From positions 62,001 through 126,000 of the forward strand of contig NZ_FNAJ01000011.1 in assembly GCF_900101905.1 (NCBI RefSeq): a stretch of DNA of 64,000 nucleotides, written 5' to 3'. Made by a program: the position numbers and the translations under genes. Source of the DNA: Myxococcus virescens (GTDB lineage: Bacteria > Myxococcota > Myxococcia > Myxococcales > Myxococcaceae). The notes beneath the pieces are model-generated. The model worked only from the letters and a program-made list of their open reading frames with translations. It searched no databases and was not told the origin of the DNA. Below, in pieces: positions 18,704 to 28,796 of the stretch (the stretch's first letter is position 1; the number at the start of each line of letters is the position of its first letter).

Positions 18704-19402
18704 ATGTCCATGAAGGCGATCCTCGTCTCCCTTTTCCTGTTGGGCTCGGCGCCGGACTCCAGCGCGCCAGCGATTCCGCCTGAAGCGCTCGCGGCGCCCC
18801 CTGTCGCGGATGAGTCCCCCACCGCGTGGTCCTGCACCGTGGACACCCTGCGTGCTGGGAAGGAATGCGTGTTCGAGGCGGACCTGTCCGCGGGCGCGCC
18901 CAGCGATTCGCAGGACGCGTCCAACAAGAAGATCCTCCAGGACGTGGCCCGCGCGCTGTGCACGGAGGCGGTGGGCAACATCCGCGAGGGCCGCCCGGAC
19001 GCGACGCTCACCGCGCTTTGTGAGCGGCGCTACATCACCGCCGTGGACCAGTGCGGACTGGAAGGCACGTCGTTCGTGGTGGATGCCAAGGGCCGCTTCG
19101 CTCCCGGCGCTCGGTCCTGCTACCGCGCGCTGGCCAACGTCCTTCAAGAGGTGCAGTTCATGGCCACGGTGGCCTCGCCGTGCTGCGAGTGCGCCGCCCG
19201 CGCCAACTGCCCGGGCACCGCGGACCGCTGCTATGCCGAGGTCGCCCAGCAGGCCACCGCGCCCCAGACGCAGGCGTGCCTGAGTGACAGGTGCGCGGAT
19301 GCGTGCGCCGTCGTCCTGCCGCTGCCTCGCTCCGGAGCGCACCCCGCGCCCACCGTCCAGCAGCGCAACCGTTCCGCCAGCCCTGGCTCCGCTTCCCTCT
19401 AG
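18704..19402 (+). CDS. Exported Cys-rich protein, unknown function
   Basis: A short hydrophobic leader (MSMKAILVSLFLLGSAPDSS) marks export. The mature part of the 232-residue protein has about 15 cysteines, including a dense cluster near residues 155-200 (SPCCECAARANCPGTADRC; CLSDRCADAC). The pattern suggests disulfide-bonded structure in the periplasm or outside. Two ATGs (18704 and 18710) are possible starts; no ribosome site precedes either. It is followed after 11 bp by a lipoprotein gene with AGGAG, so the pair is probably an operon. No family is recognised. Confidence 0.7.
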   Translation: MSMKAILVSLFLLGSAPDSSAPAIPPEALAAPPVADESPTAWSCTVDTLRAGKECVFEADLSAGAPSDSQDASNKKILQDVARALCTEAVGNIREGRPDATLTALCERRYITAVDQCGLEGTSFVVDAKGRFAPGARSCYRALANVLQEVQFMATVASPCCECAARANCPGTADRCYAEVAQQATAPQTQACLSDRCADACAVVLPLPRSGAHPAPTVQQRNRSASPGSASL

Positions 19403-19413
19403 GAGTTCCGCCC

Positions 19414-20373
19414 ATGCGCCGTCCTTCCTGGAAGCTGTCCTCCTGGGCCCTGATGGGCACGTTCGCCGCCGGCTGCGGCGCCTCGCATTCCCACGTGACG
19501 TGGTCGGAGGACGCGCCTCATCCGAAGGAGGAGGTGTTCGTCGCCAGGCCTCCGCCGGAGCCGCCCGCGCCCAGCCCCACCTCGGACCCCAAGGCGTTCG
19601 CCGCCCGGTACGCCAACCCGGCCGTGTGTGAAGCCGCCGCGCGGCGCCTCCAGGGCGCTTCGCGGGATGAGGCGTGGGATGGCCTAAAGGCCTGCATCGA
19701 GCACACGCCCTTCACCCAGCTCAACGCGCTGTTGGGCCGCGCCTGGGCGCAGGACCTGAGCGTGCGTCCCGAAGGCGCGAAGCTCATTGCCCGCGTGGTG
19801 GCCCAGCGCGGTGGCAGCGTGACGGGCGAGCTGCGTTACCTCCAGGAGAAGCAGATCCCCATCTTCTCGTTGGCCTCCGCCATGGACCGGCCGGACACGT
19901 ACAAGGGCCGCTACGTGCTGCTGCGCGCGCAGGTCGCGGACCAGCGCTCGGAAGGTGAGCGCTCCACGGTGTGGCTGGTGGAGCAGGCCCTCAGCTCCGT
20001 CCAGACGGACGAGGTCGTGGGTCATGGCGAGCGCATCGACTCCGTTACCTCGTACTCGGGTGACCTGGCCGGGCAGTCCGTGCTCACGGGGCCAGGGCGG
20101 GTCGGGGGCACGGTGAGCACGTCCGAGCGCTCCGGCCGCAACACCACGCGGCGCTTCGTGGAGAACATCTCCGACGAGACGGGCCGCGAGGCACTCGGTC
20201 GTCTGGCGAGCGCCGACCCGTTCCTGGAGACCCGGCGCGACTACGTCATCCTCGCGCGCTTCGACGGTGTCCGCCTCACGTCGGGCGGCGCGGAGACGGA
20301 TGAGGAAGCGCCGCGCATCCCGGTGCTGACCATCGTCAGCTACCACGCGCCGCAGGCGCTCGTCGTCTACTGA
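19414..20373 (+). CDS. Lipoprotein, unknown function
   Basis: The start at 19414 has AGGAG eight bases upstream. The 319-residue product has a lipoprotein signal (WKLSSWALMGTFAAGCGAS, lipobox cysteine about residue 21), a Pro-rich linker and a globular part with no recognised domain. A region near residues 155-180 (DRPDTYKGRYVLLRAQVADQ) recalls OB-fold or SH3-like beta domains, but this is only a resemblance. It is probably cotranscribed with the Cys-rich exported protein 11 bp upstream. The gene end faces a gap holding GACGCGG-n6-CCGCGTC (20385-20404), a possible terminator. Confidence 0.75.
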   Translation: MRRPSWKLSSWALMGTFAAGCGASHSHVTWSEDAPHPKEEVFVARPPPEPPAPSPTSDPKAFAARYANPAVCEAAARRLQGASRDEAWDGLKACIEHTPFTQLNALLGRAWAQDLSVRPEGAKLIARVVAQRGGSVTGELRYLQEKQIPIFSLASAMDRPDTYKGRYVLLRAQVADQRSEGERSTVWLVEQALSSVQTDEVVGHGERIDSVTSYSGDLAGQSVLTGPGRVGGTVSTSERSGRNTTRRFVENISDETGREALGRLASADPFLETRRDYVILARFDGVRLTSGGAETDEEAPRIPVLTIVSYHAPQALVVY

Positions 20374-20439
20374 GCGGCCTTCGACGCGGCGCCGTCCGCG
20401 TCAGGGCCGGGGTGTGCGCACTCGGTGCCTGGGTGACAC

Positions 20440-20478
20440 AAAAAAACGAGGCGCCGGGGAACTTGCCCCGACGCCTCG
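20440..20478 (-). terminator. Rho-independent terminator of the DUF4382 gene
   Basis: Read on the minus strand, a stem of CGAGGCG-t/c-CGGGG paired across a loop of about six bases is followed by six T residues. This is the clearest intrinsic terminator in the window. It ends the minus-strand gene at 20536-21465. On the plus strand the hairpin has no T-run, so it would serve the converging lipoprotein gene poorly. Confidence 0.8.
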
Positions 20479-20535
20479 CCCTGGGAACCGACCCCGCGCC
20501 AGTCCCCACGTAACCGTGTGCAGGTCGCGCCCGCG

Positions 20536-21465
20536 CTACTGCTGGGTCGCCCCCGTAATCGTGAAGTGATTCGCCACGTCGCGGCCCGAACCCACTTCCA
20601 CCGTCACCGGCTGGTCGGGCGTGGTGGAGGCGCTGACGTAGGAGGGCGGCTCGAGGTGCACCGTGAAGGTGCCCGGGATGAGGAACTTGAAGACCGCCTC
20701 GTAGGTGCCGTCGCCGTCCTCGTCGGTCAGCGCCAGCCGCTCACTGCTGCCCGCGTCGTTCGTCATCACCGCGTTGAAGTCGCCCAGCGTCACCTGGTGG
20801 CCGTCCACCACGGGCAGTGTCACCGTCGGGGCCGTGTCCGCCGTCACGCGGATGCTGCCGGAGGCCGTCACCTCGGCGGCCTTGATGACCGGATGCATCA
20901 CCCACTTGCCCGCGTTGCCGGCTTCCTTGCCAAAGCTCTGGCCGACGTCGAAGTCCACGAGCAGCACCTTCTGCTCGCCTTCGATGGTCAGCTTCTCGGA
21001 GAACTTCACCTTCAGCCCGGACGTGCCGAAGCTGGGCATGTGAAGCTGGCCGTCCACCTGCGTGCCCGCGGGCAGGCCGGCGTAGTCGGCTGACGACGCG
21101 AACACGGTCGACGCGCCGTCCGCATTCGCCACCTCGATGTAGCCACCGGTGATGACGAAGCGGAGCTCGGAGTAGTCGCCATTGGGGACCACCGCGTCAG
21201 ACACCAGCTCGGACGTGGAGTTGGCGAGCTCCAGCAAGCTCACGGTGGCGGGGGTATCGCGCAGCACCACGCGGCCACCTTCGCCGTCGCCGCCTTTCAG
21301 ATAGATTTCGGAGATGGTGACGACAGCAGTGCGGATGTCGTCTCCTGGTGCGTCGGTCAGAAGCAGGGTGACCTTGCCCTCGTTGCCACCACACGCCATC
21401 AGCGGGAGCAGGGCGATGGGTAGCAGGGCCAACAGGGTCGAGCGTAGGCGCGAGCGAATCGTCAT
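20536..21465 (-). CDS. DUF4382-type lipoprotein
   Basis: The ATG at 21465 begins MTIRSRLRSTLLALLPIALL, a lipoprotein signal ending LMACGG. The following 140 residues match the DUF4382 pattern: VTLLLTDAPGDDIRTAVVTISEIYLKG at the start, then LRFVITGGYIEV and a core ending VKAAEVTASGSI. This beta-rich domain of unknown function is common in surface lipoproteins. The last 100 residues look like an Ig/CNA-B-type domain (YEAVFKFLIPGTFTVHLEPP). The upstream in-frame extension is rejected because it lacks coding character. The gene ends at a good intrinsic terminator. Function is unknown; a structural or binding role on the envelope is likely. Confidence 0.85.
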   Translation of the reverse strand: MTIRSRLRSTLLALLPIALLPLMACGGNEGKVTLLLTDAPGDDIRTAVVTISEIYLKGGDGEGGRVVLRDTPATVSLLELANSTSELVSDAVVPNGDYSELRFVITGGYIEVANADGASTVFASSADYAGLPAGTQVDGQLHMPSFGTSGLKVKFSEKLTIEGEQKVLLVDFDVGQSFGKEAGNAGKWVMHPVIKAAEVTASGSIRVTADTAPTVTLPVVDGHQVTLGDFNAVMTNDAGSSERLALTDEDGDGTYEAVFKFLIPGTFTVHLEPPSYVSASTTPDQPVTVEVGSGRDVANHFTITGATQQ

Positions 21466-21600
21466 GGTCGGCACGTCCCAGAATAGGGCCCGCTGGAATA
21501 CCGGGCCGTTCGACACGTAATGACCCGGCCCGGAAACATCCGGCCACGCGACCCTGCAGATGTCGCCGCGAAAGCAGGGGGCCTGGAGGCCCACACCCAC

Positions 21601-22986
<1,386 letters not shown>

Positions 22987-23075
22987 GGCGCGGACGATAT
23001 CACAGCCGCTTTGCAGGGGTTTGCCTCCGCATTCCCGGGTAATACGGTAAAGTTTGAAAGGGGGTGTCACCCGCG

Positions 23076-24965
23076 ATGGCAAGTGCGCCACGAGAACGAT
23101 TCGGCCGGTATGAACTTCAAGAGCGGGTCGGCCAGGGCGGCATGGCGGAGACGTGGCGCGCCCGGCTCCGGGGGGCGGCGGGCGTCACCAAGTCCGTGCT
23201 CATCAAGAAGGTGCTCCCGGAGTACGCCAACGACGAAGCGTTCGTGTCCATGTTCATCAGCGAGGCGCGCATCTCCGCCACGCTGTCGCACGGGGCCATT
23301 GCCCAGGTCTTCGACTTCGGGAAGGTGGACGGGCAGTACTTCCTGGCCATGGAGCTGGTGGAAGGCCATCCGCTGAACCGCATCCTGAAGCGGGCGCTGC
23401 GCTCCGGCTTCCACGCTCTGCCGGTGCCCATCGCCGTCTTCATCGCCATGGAGATGTGCCGCGGCCTGCACTACGCCCATACTCGCAGTGACGAGAAGGG
23501 CGAGCCGCTGGGCATCGTCCATCGCGACATCTCCCCCGACAACGTCCTCATCGGCTACGAGGGGCAGGTCAAAATCGTCGATTTCGGCATCGCGAAGGCG
23601 CGCTCCCTGCGCAGCTTCAACACCGAGCCCGGCGTGGTGAAGGGGAAGTACCTGTTCTTCTCGCCGGAGCAGGCGCGGGGGGAGGCGGTGGATGCCCGCA
23701 CGGACGTCTGGGCCACCGGCGTGGTGCTGTTCCAGATGCTCTGCGGCCGGCTGCCGCTGGAGGGCCAGGTCCACACGGTGTTGCGGCGGTTGAACAGCGG
23801 CCAGCCGCTGCCCTCGCCGCGACAGGTACGGTCCGACGTCCCGGTGGCGCTGGACTCCATCATCCAGCAGGCGCTCGCGCTCCAGAAGGATTCTCGTTTC
23901 GAGTCCGCCCATGCGCTCGGGGATGCCCTGGCCGGGTTCCTCTACTCGACCACCCCGCGCTTTTCGCCCATGTCCGTGGGGTACCTGCTGCGGGAGCTGT
24001 ACCGCCCGGACCTGGAGGCGCTCGGGATGGATGCCCGTGTGCCGGCCTCCTTCTCGGAGGAGATGTCCATCTGGCGCGAGGCGCCCCCGCTGCCCGCACC
24101 CACGCAGCACGGTGTGCCAGCGCTGGGCCTGGAGCCGGACGACCGCACCGAGGAGAGCGGGCCCGTCGAGGTGGACGACGCGGAGAAGGAGGCTCCCGCG
24201 CCGCGTGCGACGCGGGTGGGCCTGTTCGCCGAAGGCAGCAGCAGCTCCCAGTGGGTGGCCGGTGTCGGCCTGGTGGTGGCAGCGGTGCTCGCCGGGGTGG
24301 CGGTGACGCAGGTGGGCTCCGACTTGCTGGCTGCCGCCAAGGAAGAGGCGCGCGCGCTCGGGCCGCCCGTGGCGCAGCGGATCATTCCACCCGCGTTGCC
24401 TCCCGCCCCACCCGTGGCCGTGCCCTCGAAACCCCCGGCCGCGGAGGAGGGGCCTTCGCGGGCCTCCGAGGCCATGGTCGAGAACGCGGATGACGACGAG
24501 GTGTCGGGAAGCGCCGACACGCCGGATGACGCAGTCGAGGTCGCGGCCGGGCGTTCCAGCGTGGCGCGTCCGGTCTCCGGAGCGCGGAGCGGCAAGGTCG
24601 TTCACGCGGCTGGCACGGGCGCTCGAGGACAGACGCGGCAGGCCCATGCGGCGTTGCTGGGCGAGGCGGGCAATGTCCTGGCGGTGTCGCCGGTGACGGT
24701 GGGGCCCGCGCACCGGGTGCTCACCGCCGGGCGGGCCCTCCAGCGTGAGGGGAAGTACACCGACGCGCGGAACGCCGCCCGTGAGTGCGCCCGGCTCGAG
24801 CCCGGCAACGCCGAGTGCTACCTGCTGCTGGGGGCCGTGGAGGTGAAGCTGGGGCGAATCGACGAGGGGGCTCGCAACTACCACCGCTTCCTGGAACTGG
24901 CCCCGTCGGACCATCCGCTCGCGAGCACTGTCCTGCGCATTCTGCAGGAATACGAAGCCCGCTAG
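23076..24965 (+). CDS. Membrane Ser/Thr protein kinase with C-terminal TPR-like region
   Basis: The 629-residue protein starts at the ATG at 23076; a GTG at 23064 is possible but too close to the G-rich ribosome site. The kinase domain (about 8-275) is complete: GQGGMAETWRA loop, VLIKKVL lysine, HRDISPDN catalytic loop near residue 148, and KIVDFGIAKA. The Lys of HRDLKPxN is Ser, as in many myxobacterial kinases. A Pro-rich linker precedes one membrane helix near 391-412 (VAGVGLVVAAVLAGVAV) and a Pro/Ala-rich extracytoplasmic stretch. The end (about 545-628) forms TPR-like helices. It is divergent from the FHA sigma-54 activator, a likely target. Confidence 0.94.
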   Translation: MASAPRERFGRYELQERVGQGGMAETWRARLRGAAGVTKSVLIKKVLPEYANDEAFVSMFISEARISATLSHGAIAQVFDFGKVDGQYFLAMELVEGHPLNRILKRALRSGFHALPVPIAVFIAMEMCRGLHYAHTRSDEKGEPLGIVHRDISPDNVLIGYEGQVKIVDFGIAKARSLRSFNTEPGVVKGKYLFFSPEQARGEAVDARTDVWATGVVLFQMLCGRLPLEGQVHTVLRRLNSGQPLPSPRQVRSDVPVALDSIIQQALALQKDSRFESAHALGDALAGFLYSTTPRFSPMSVGYLLRELYRPDLEALGMDARVPASFSEEMSIWREAPPLPAPTQHGVPALGLEPDDRTEESGPVEVDDAEKEAPAPRATRVGLFAEGSSSSQWVAGVGLVVAAVLAGVAVTQVGSDLLAAAKEEARALGPPVAQRIIPPALPPAPPVAVPSKPPAAEEGPSRASEAMVENADDDEVSGSADTPDDAVEVAAGRSSVARPVSGARSGKVVHAAGTGARGQTRQAHAALLGEAGNVLAVSPVTVGPAHRVLTAGRALQREGKYTDARNAARECARLEPGNAECYLLLGAVEVKLGRIDEGARNYHRFLELAPSDHPLASTVLRILQEYEAR

Positions 24966-25056
24966 GTCGGGCGTCCACGATTCGACGCATGGAATCACCC
25001 GGCTCCCCGCCGGGGGCTTGGAAAAGCGAGCGAGCCTCCCGTACAAGGGGGCTCGC

Positions 25057-27210
25057 ATGAAGCGTTTCCGCCTTCCTCGACGCCTGACGCTCCCTGCGCT
25101 GCTGATGGCAGCCGCATGTGGTGAGTCTGACTCCATCCCAGTCCGGACCTGCGACGTGACGTTGACCTACGCACCGCAGCGGTCCGTGGCGGGCACCGTT
25201 CAGGTCATGGGGGAATGGAACAACTTCGCCTCCCCGGCTCAGCCCATGACCGACCGGGGTGACGGCGTGTTCACGCTCCGCCTGGAAGGGTTGGAGCCGC
25301 GCGCCTACGGCTACCGTTTCGTGGTGGGCGACCAGCTGGAGATGGATCCGGAGAACCCGTACTCGCGCTGGGTTCGCGCGGAGGAGTATTCGCGCGTCAT
25401 CGTCCCGGACTGCCGCCAGCCCGTGCTGGAGCTGAACCGCTTCACGGTGACGCCCGAGGGCTCGCTGGACGTGGCCGTCTCCTACCTCGATGGGACGGAC
25501 AAGGCTGGCCCGGCGGTCGATGGCATGGTGCTGTCGCTGGACGGCACGCCCCAGCCGGACGCCTATGACGCCGCCACCGGCCGCTTCCGCCTGAACGTGC
25601 AGGGCCTGGAGCAGGGCAAGCACCACGTGAAGGTGGTGGCCAAGGACCGCCAGGGCCGCGAGGCGGCGTCGCTCTACCTGCCATTCTGGGTGGAGCCGGA
25701 GCGCTTCCGCTGGGACTCGGGGCTGATGTACTTCGCCTTCACGGACCGCTTCCACAATGGTCGGCTGGAGAACGACGCGCCAGTGGCGGACGTGGACCCC
25801 ATCGCCAACTATCTTGGCGGGGACTTCGCGGGCATCACCCAGAAGCTGGAGGAGGGGTACTTCGACGCGCTGGGCATCCGCACGCTGTGGATCTCCCCCG
25901 TGGATCAGAACCCCGAGGGGCGCTTCGTCGGCACCGGCGGCAAGTACTACACCGGCTATCACGGCTACTGGCCGTCGAAGCCCCGCGAGACGCAGCACCG
26001 CTTCGGCTCGCTGGAGGAGTTGCGCGCGCTCACGGCGGCAGCGCACAAGCGGGGCATCCGCGTCATCGCCGACCTGGTGCTCAACCATGTCCACGAGGAG
26101 CACCCGTATTGGGCGAACCACGCGCGGGATGGCTGGTTCAACACCGCCGCCAGTTGCGTGTGTGGCACGCAGGACTGCGACTGGGAAGCCAAGCGCCTCA
26201 CCTGCAAGTTCACGGACTACCTGCCGGATTTCAACTGGCGCTCGTCGGACTTCGTGGACCAGTTCGCCGCGGACACGCTCTGGTGGCTGGAGCAGGCGGA
26301 CTTCGACGGCTTCCGCATGGACGCGGTGAAGCACATGGAGCAGGTGGCCGGGCGCACCATCCGCGGGAAGCTGAATGACATCACCGCGATGACGGGCACC
26401 GAGTTCTACCTGGTGGGCGAGACGTACGTTTTCACGGATGGGCGCTCACAGATTGCCCGTTACATCAGCCCGCAAGAGCTGGACGGCCAGTTCGACTTCC
26501 CCCTGTACTGGCCCGTGCGCGAGGCCTTCGCGGACGGCAAGGGCTTGCAGCGTGTGGACGACGCCGTGCGCGCCAACGAGGAGGCCTATGTGCCGGGAAC
26601 GCTCAATTCGCCCTTCCTGGGCAACCACGACGTGGCGCGCTTCATCTCCCAGGCCGCGGGGCAACTGCACGGGGAAGGGAGTGATCCCTTCGGCCCCAAC
26701 CGCCCGTCCACGGTGGTGACGGATCCGGCCGCCTTCGAGAAGATGAAGTACGCCTTCGCCTTCGTGCTGACGCAGCCGGGCGTGCCGCTGGTGTATTACG
26801 GCGACGAGGTCGGCCTGCCGGGCGCGGCTGATCCGGACAACCGCCGCTTCATGCGCTTCGGCAGCGCGCTTGCTCCGCAGGAGCGGGACTTGCTCGACTT
26901 CGTGCGGAAGCTGGGGCAGGCGCGCCGGGCGCACGAGGCGCTGCAGACGGGCGCGCGGCGGACCCTGCGCGTGGAGGACGACCTCTACGTGTTCCAGCGC
27001 GATCTGCCGGACGGGAAGGGGGCTCTGGTGGCCATCAACCGGAGCGCCGTGCAGCGCTCACTGGTGTTGGAGTTGATGGGAGGCCTGGCCGCGAGCAGCG
27101 GCACCTACGTGGACATCTTCTCCGGGCAGACGCTGCAGCTTGCCGGCACGGAGACGGTGCTGGTCGTCCCGCCGCGCGGTGTCGCTGTCTACGTGCCCCA
27201 CCAGGAGTAA
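25057..27210 (+). CDS. Lipoprotein alpha-amylase (GH13) with N-terminal glycan-binding beta domain
   Basis: The ATG at 25057 follows AAGGGG and begins a lipoprotein signal (RLTLPALLMAAACGES). Residues about 25-110 resemble a CBM48/E-set domain (VQVMGEWNNFASPAQPM), followed by a second beta domain. The GH13 barrel starts near 225 (YFAFTDRFHNGR). The nucleophile is in GFRMDAVKHM (about 421), the acid/base in YLVGETYV (about 455) and the third acid in FLGNHDVARF (about 524). The 717-residue protein should digest alpha-glucans outside the cytoplasm, on the periplasmic or outer face. It is monocistronic by spacing. Product specificity cannot be read from sequence. Confidence 0.94.
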   Translation: MKRFRLPRRLTLPALLMAAACGESDSIPVRTCDVTLTYAPQRSVAGTVQVMGEWNNFASPAQPMTDRGDGVFTLRLEGLEPRAYGYRFVVGDQLEMDPENPYSRWVRAEEYSRVIVPDCRQPVLELNRFTVTPEGSLDVAVSYLDGTDKAGPAVDGMVLSLDGTPQPDAYDAATGRFRLNVQGLEQGKHHVKVVAKDRQGREAASLYLPFWVEPERFRWDSGLMYFAFTDRFHNGRLENDAPVADVDPIANYLGGDFAGITQKLEEGYFDALGIRTLWISPVDQNPEGRFVGTGGKYYTGYHGYWPSKPRETQHRFGSLEELRALTAAAHKRGIRVIADLVLNHVHEEHPYWANHARDGWFNTAASCVCGTQDCDWEAKRLTCKFTDYLPDFNWRSSDFVDQFAADTLWWLEQADFDGFRMDAVKHMEQVAGRTIRGKLNDITAMTGTEFYLVGETYVFTDGRSQIARYISPQELDGQFDFPLYWPVREAFADGKGLQRVDDAVRANEEAYVPGTLNSPFLGNHDVARFISQAAGQLHGEGSDPFGPNRPSTVVTDPAAFEKMKYAFAFVLTQPGVPLVYYGDEVGLPGAADPDNRRFMRFGSALAPQERDLLDFVRKLGQARRAHEALQTGARRTLRVEDDLYVFQRDLPDGKGALVAINRSAVQRSLVLELMGGLAASSGTYVDIFSGQTLQLAGTETVLVVPPRGVAVYVPHQE

Positions 27211-27217
27211 CAGGGCG

Positions 27218-27267
27218 GGGATGTTCCGGTGGAGGGGTGGGCCGTCCCCCTTCCGCCGGTGCATCCC
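27218..27267. terminator. Long hairpin between convergent genes
   Basis: Outer arms GGGATG (27218-27223) and CATCCC (27262-27267) enclose CCGG...CCGG and a G-rich/C-rich inner stem with a bulge. It fills the 59-bp gap between the amylase stop and the stop of the minus-strand gene at 27270. A shared bidirectional terminator is likely although no T-run follows. Confidence 0.6.
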
Positions 27268-27269
27268 AC

Positions 27270-27479
27270 TCAGGACTGAGGGGCCGCCTGCTCGCTCTTG
27301 CCGTGCTTGTAGAAAAGCACGAGCGTGTAGCAGTGGAATTCGTTGTCGGACGACTGACACACGACCCGGTCCACAATCTCCAGGTCGGAGTTGCTCTTCA
27401 GCCAGCGGGTGACGTTCTCACCCAGCTCCTCGCGCTCCTTCGCCTTGGTGGCGGAGAAGACCTTCACGCCCGTGAACAT
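27270..27479 (-). CDS. Small protein, 69 residues, unknown function
   Basis: The ATG at 27479 has AAGGAG ten bases upstream and codon usage is normal. The protein reads as alternating strands and helix: MFTGVKVFSATKAKEREELG, an acidic/aromatic middle, and VVCQSSDNEFHCYTLVLFYK. It has no signal peptide. The beta-alpha-beta look and short length suggest a ferredoxin-like or ligand-binding mini-fold, but I recognise no family. Its promoter region (27480-27714) is shared with the divergent 89-residue gene. Confidence 0.65.
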   Translation of the reverse strand: MFTGVKVFSATKAKEREELGENVTRWLKSNSDLEIVDRVVCQSSDNEFHCYTLVLFYKHGKSEQAAPQS

Positions 27480-27714
27480 CGCCTGCCACTCCTTGTGCGG
27501 TGCTGATTCAGGACAATAGGAAGTTATCGCACGCGTCGTTCCGGGGTGTCAAAAACCCGGCTTCCCTGTTGTGGGGATGTTGATCGTCCATGCCTGGGGG
27601 TTTGCAGTCTCCCGCCCGTGCCTATGTTGCTCGGGTCGCACCGGATTGCGTGGGGCGCTCGTGGCAGAGGGCCGCGAGTGGTGGCGGAGTGGGGAAGGGG
27701 GAAGGCCCGTGGAC

Positions 27715-27984
27715 ATGAAGACCAAGAAGGACCTGGCCGTAGACTTCATCAACACCATCCGGACGATGGAGCCCTCCGCGCTGAATGCGCTCATCGTCAA
27801 GGAGGCAGGTGAGGAGCTGGCCCAGTTCTTCCTCAATTACAGTGCGAACCTCATCTCCAAGGACCCGTCCCGGGTGCTGGAGAACACGTCCTCGCTGATG
27901 CTGATGGGGTACCTCATCCGCACCTACGAGGAGAAGAACACCCAGGCCACCCAGGGTACCTTCCAGTCCTACGCGTTCGCCTGA
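27715..27984 (+). CDS. Small helical protein, 89 residues, unknown function
   Basis: The ATG at 27715 has GAAGG nine bases upstream; a GTG two codons earlier is too close to it. The product (MKTKKDLAVDFINTIRTMEP to the end) is predicted mostly alpha-helical and soluble, with two amphipathic helices and no cysteines. No family is recognised. It is followed after 62 bp by the PHP gene, so cotranscription is possible. It is not a shadow: codon usage is that of real genes here and the reverse-strand frame is poor. Confidence 0.6.
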   Translation: MKTKKDLAVDFINTIRTMEPSALNALIVKEAGEELAQFFLNYSANLISKDPSRVLENTSSLMLMGYLIRTYEEKNTQATQGTFQSYAFA

Positions 27985-28046
27985 GCCGCGGGCAGGGCGT
28001 TGCAGGCTCGACAGGGCTCGGGGGAGCCTGTTAGGGAGCAGCGCCC

Positions 28047-28775
28047 ATGCTCATCGACATGCACGCCCATTCCCACCTGTCCAAGGGTTGCGAGCTGGAC
28101 CCTCGCGCCGTGCTGGAGCGGGCCGCCTTGTTCGGCCTGGACGGTGTGGCCTTCACCGAGACGAACACCCAGGACGGCTGCGACGAGCTCTTCGAGATTG
28201 GCGCGAAGTCGAAGCTCAAGGTCTTCGTCGGGCTGGAGCTGGTGACGGATCGTGGACAGTACCTGTGCTTCTTCCCGAAGCCGGAGCTGGCCCCGGAGCC
28301 GGTGCAGATGTGGGGCAGCAACCGCGAGAAGCCGTGGAGCGCCGCCGAGTGTCTTCCCAAGGTGAAGGCCCTGGGCGCCGCCATCGTCGCCGCGCGGCCC
28401 TATGACCGGGACTCGCAGAATCCGGCCATGGACTTCATCCGCTCCCTCGGCGTGCTGAGCGCCGTGGAGGGCTACAACGCCCGGGTGAAGCAGACCTCCA
28501 ACGACCTGGCCGTGGAGGCCGCCGCGGCGCTGAAGCTTCCCTGTGTGGGAGGCAGTGACGCCCGGGGTTCGCTCGACGAGGTCGGCCGGGGCGCCACGCT
28601 CTTCAAGCGGCCGGTGCAGACGCAGGCCGAACTGGTGGCCGAGCTGCAGAAGGGTGATTTCTGGCCGGTGATGGCCGGCGACCTTCCCCGGCTGACGCGC
28701 CCGGGAGAGGCCCAGGCCGCGCGCAAGTCCGGTGGTGGCGGCCGGGGTGGTGGTGGCAAGCGCCGCCGTCGCTAG
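28047..28775 (+). CDS. PHP-domain metal-dependent phosphoesterase-like protein
   Basis: The 242-residue protein starts MLIDMHAHSHLSKGCELDPR, the first PHP motif (H-x-H) with Asp. It continues with GVAFTETNTQDG (second motif, with Thr-Glu in place of the usual Thr-Asp-His), FVGLELVTDRG (Glu ligand), and the later SDAR motif (VGGSDARG). PHP proteins hydrolyse phosphoesters at a two- or three-metal site; substrates range from histidinol phosphate to nucleotides. Some ligands depart from consensus, so activity is likely but the substrate is unknown. The last 16 residues are a basic Gly/Arg tail (KSGGGGRGGGGKRRRR), unusual for the family and suggestive of nucleic-acid binding. Confidence 0.85.
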   Translation: MLIDMHAHSHLSKGCELDPRAVLERAALFGLDGVAFTETNTQDGCDELFEIGAKSKLKVFVGLELVTDRGQYLCFFPKPELAPEPVQMWGSNREKPWSAAECLPKVKALGAAIVAARPYDRDSQNPAMDFIRSLGVLSAVEGYNARVKQTSNDLAVEAAAALKLPCVGGSDARGSLDEVGRGATLFKRPVQTQAELVAELQKGDFWPVMAGDLPRLTRPGEAQAARKSGGGGRGGGGKRRRR

Positions 28776-28796
28776 CCGGCGCTCGCCGAAGTCCGC

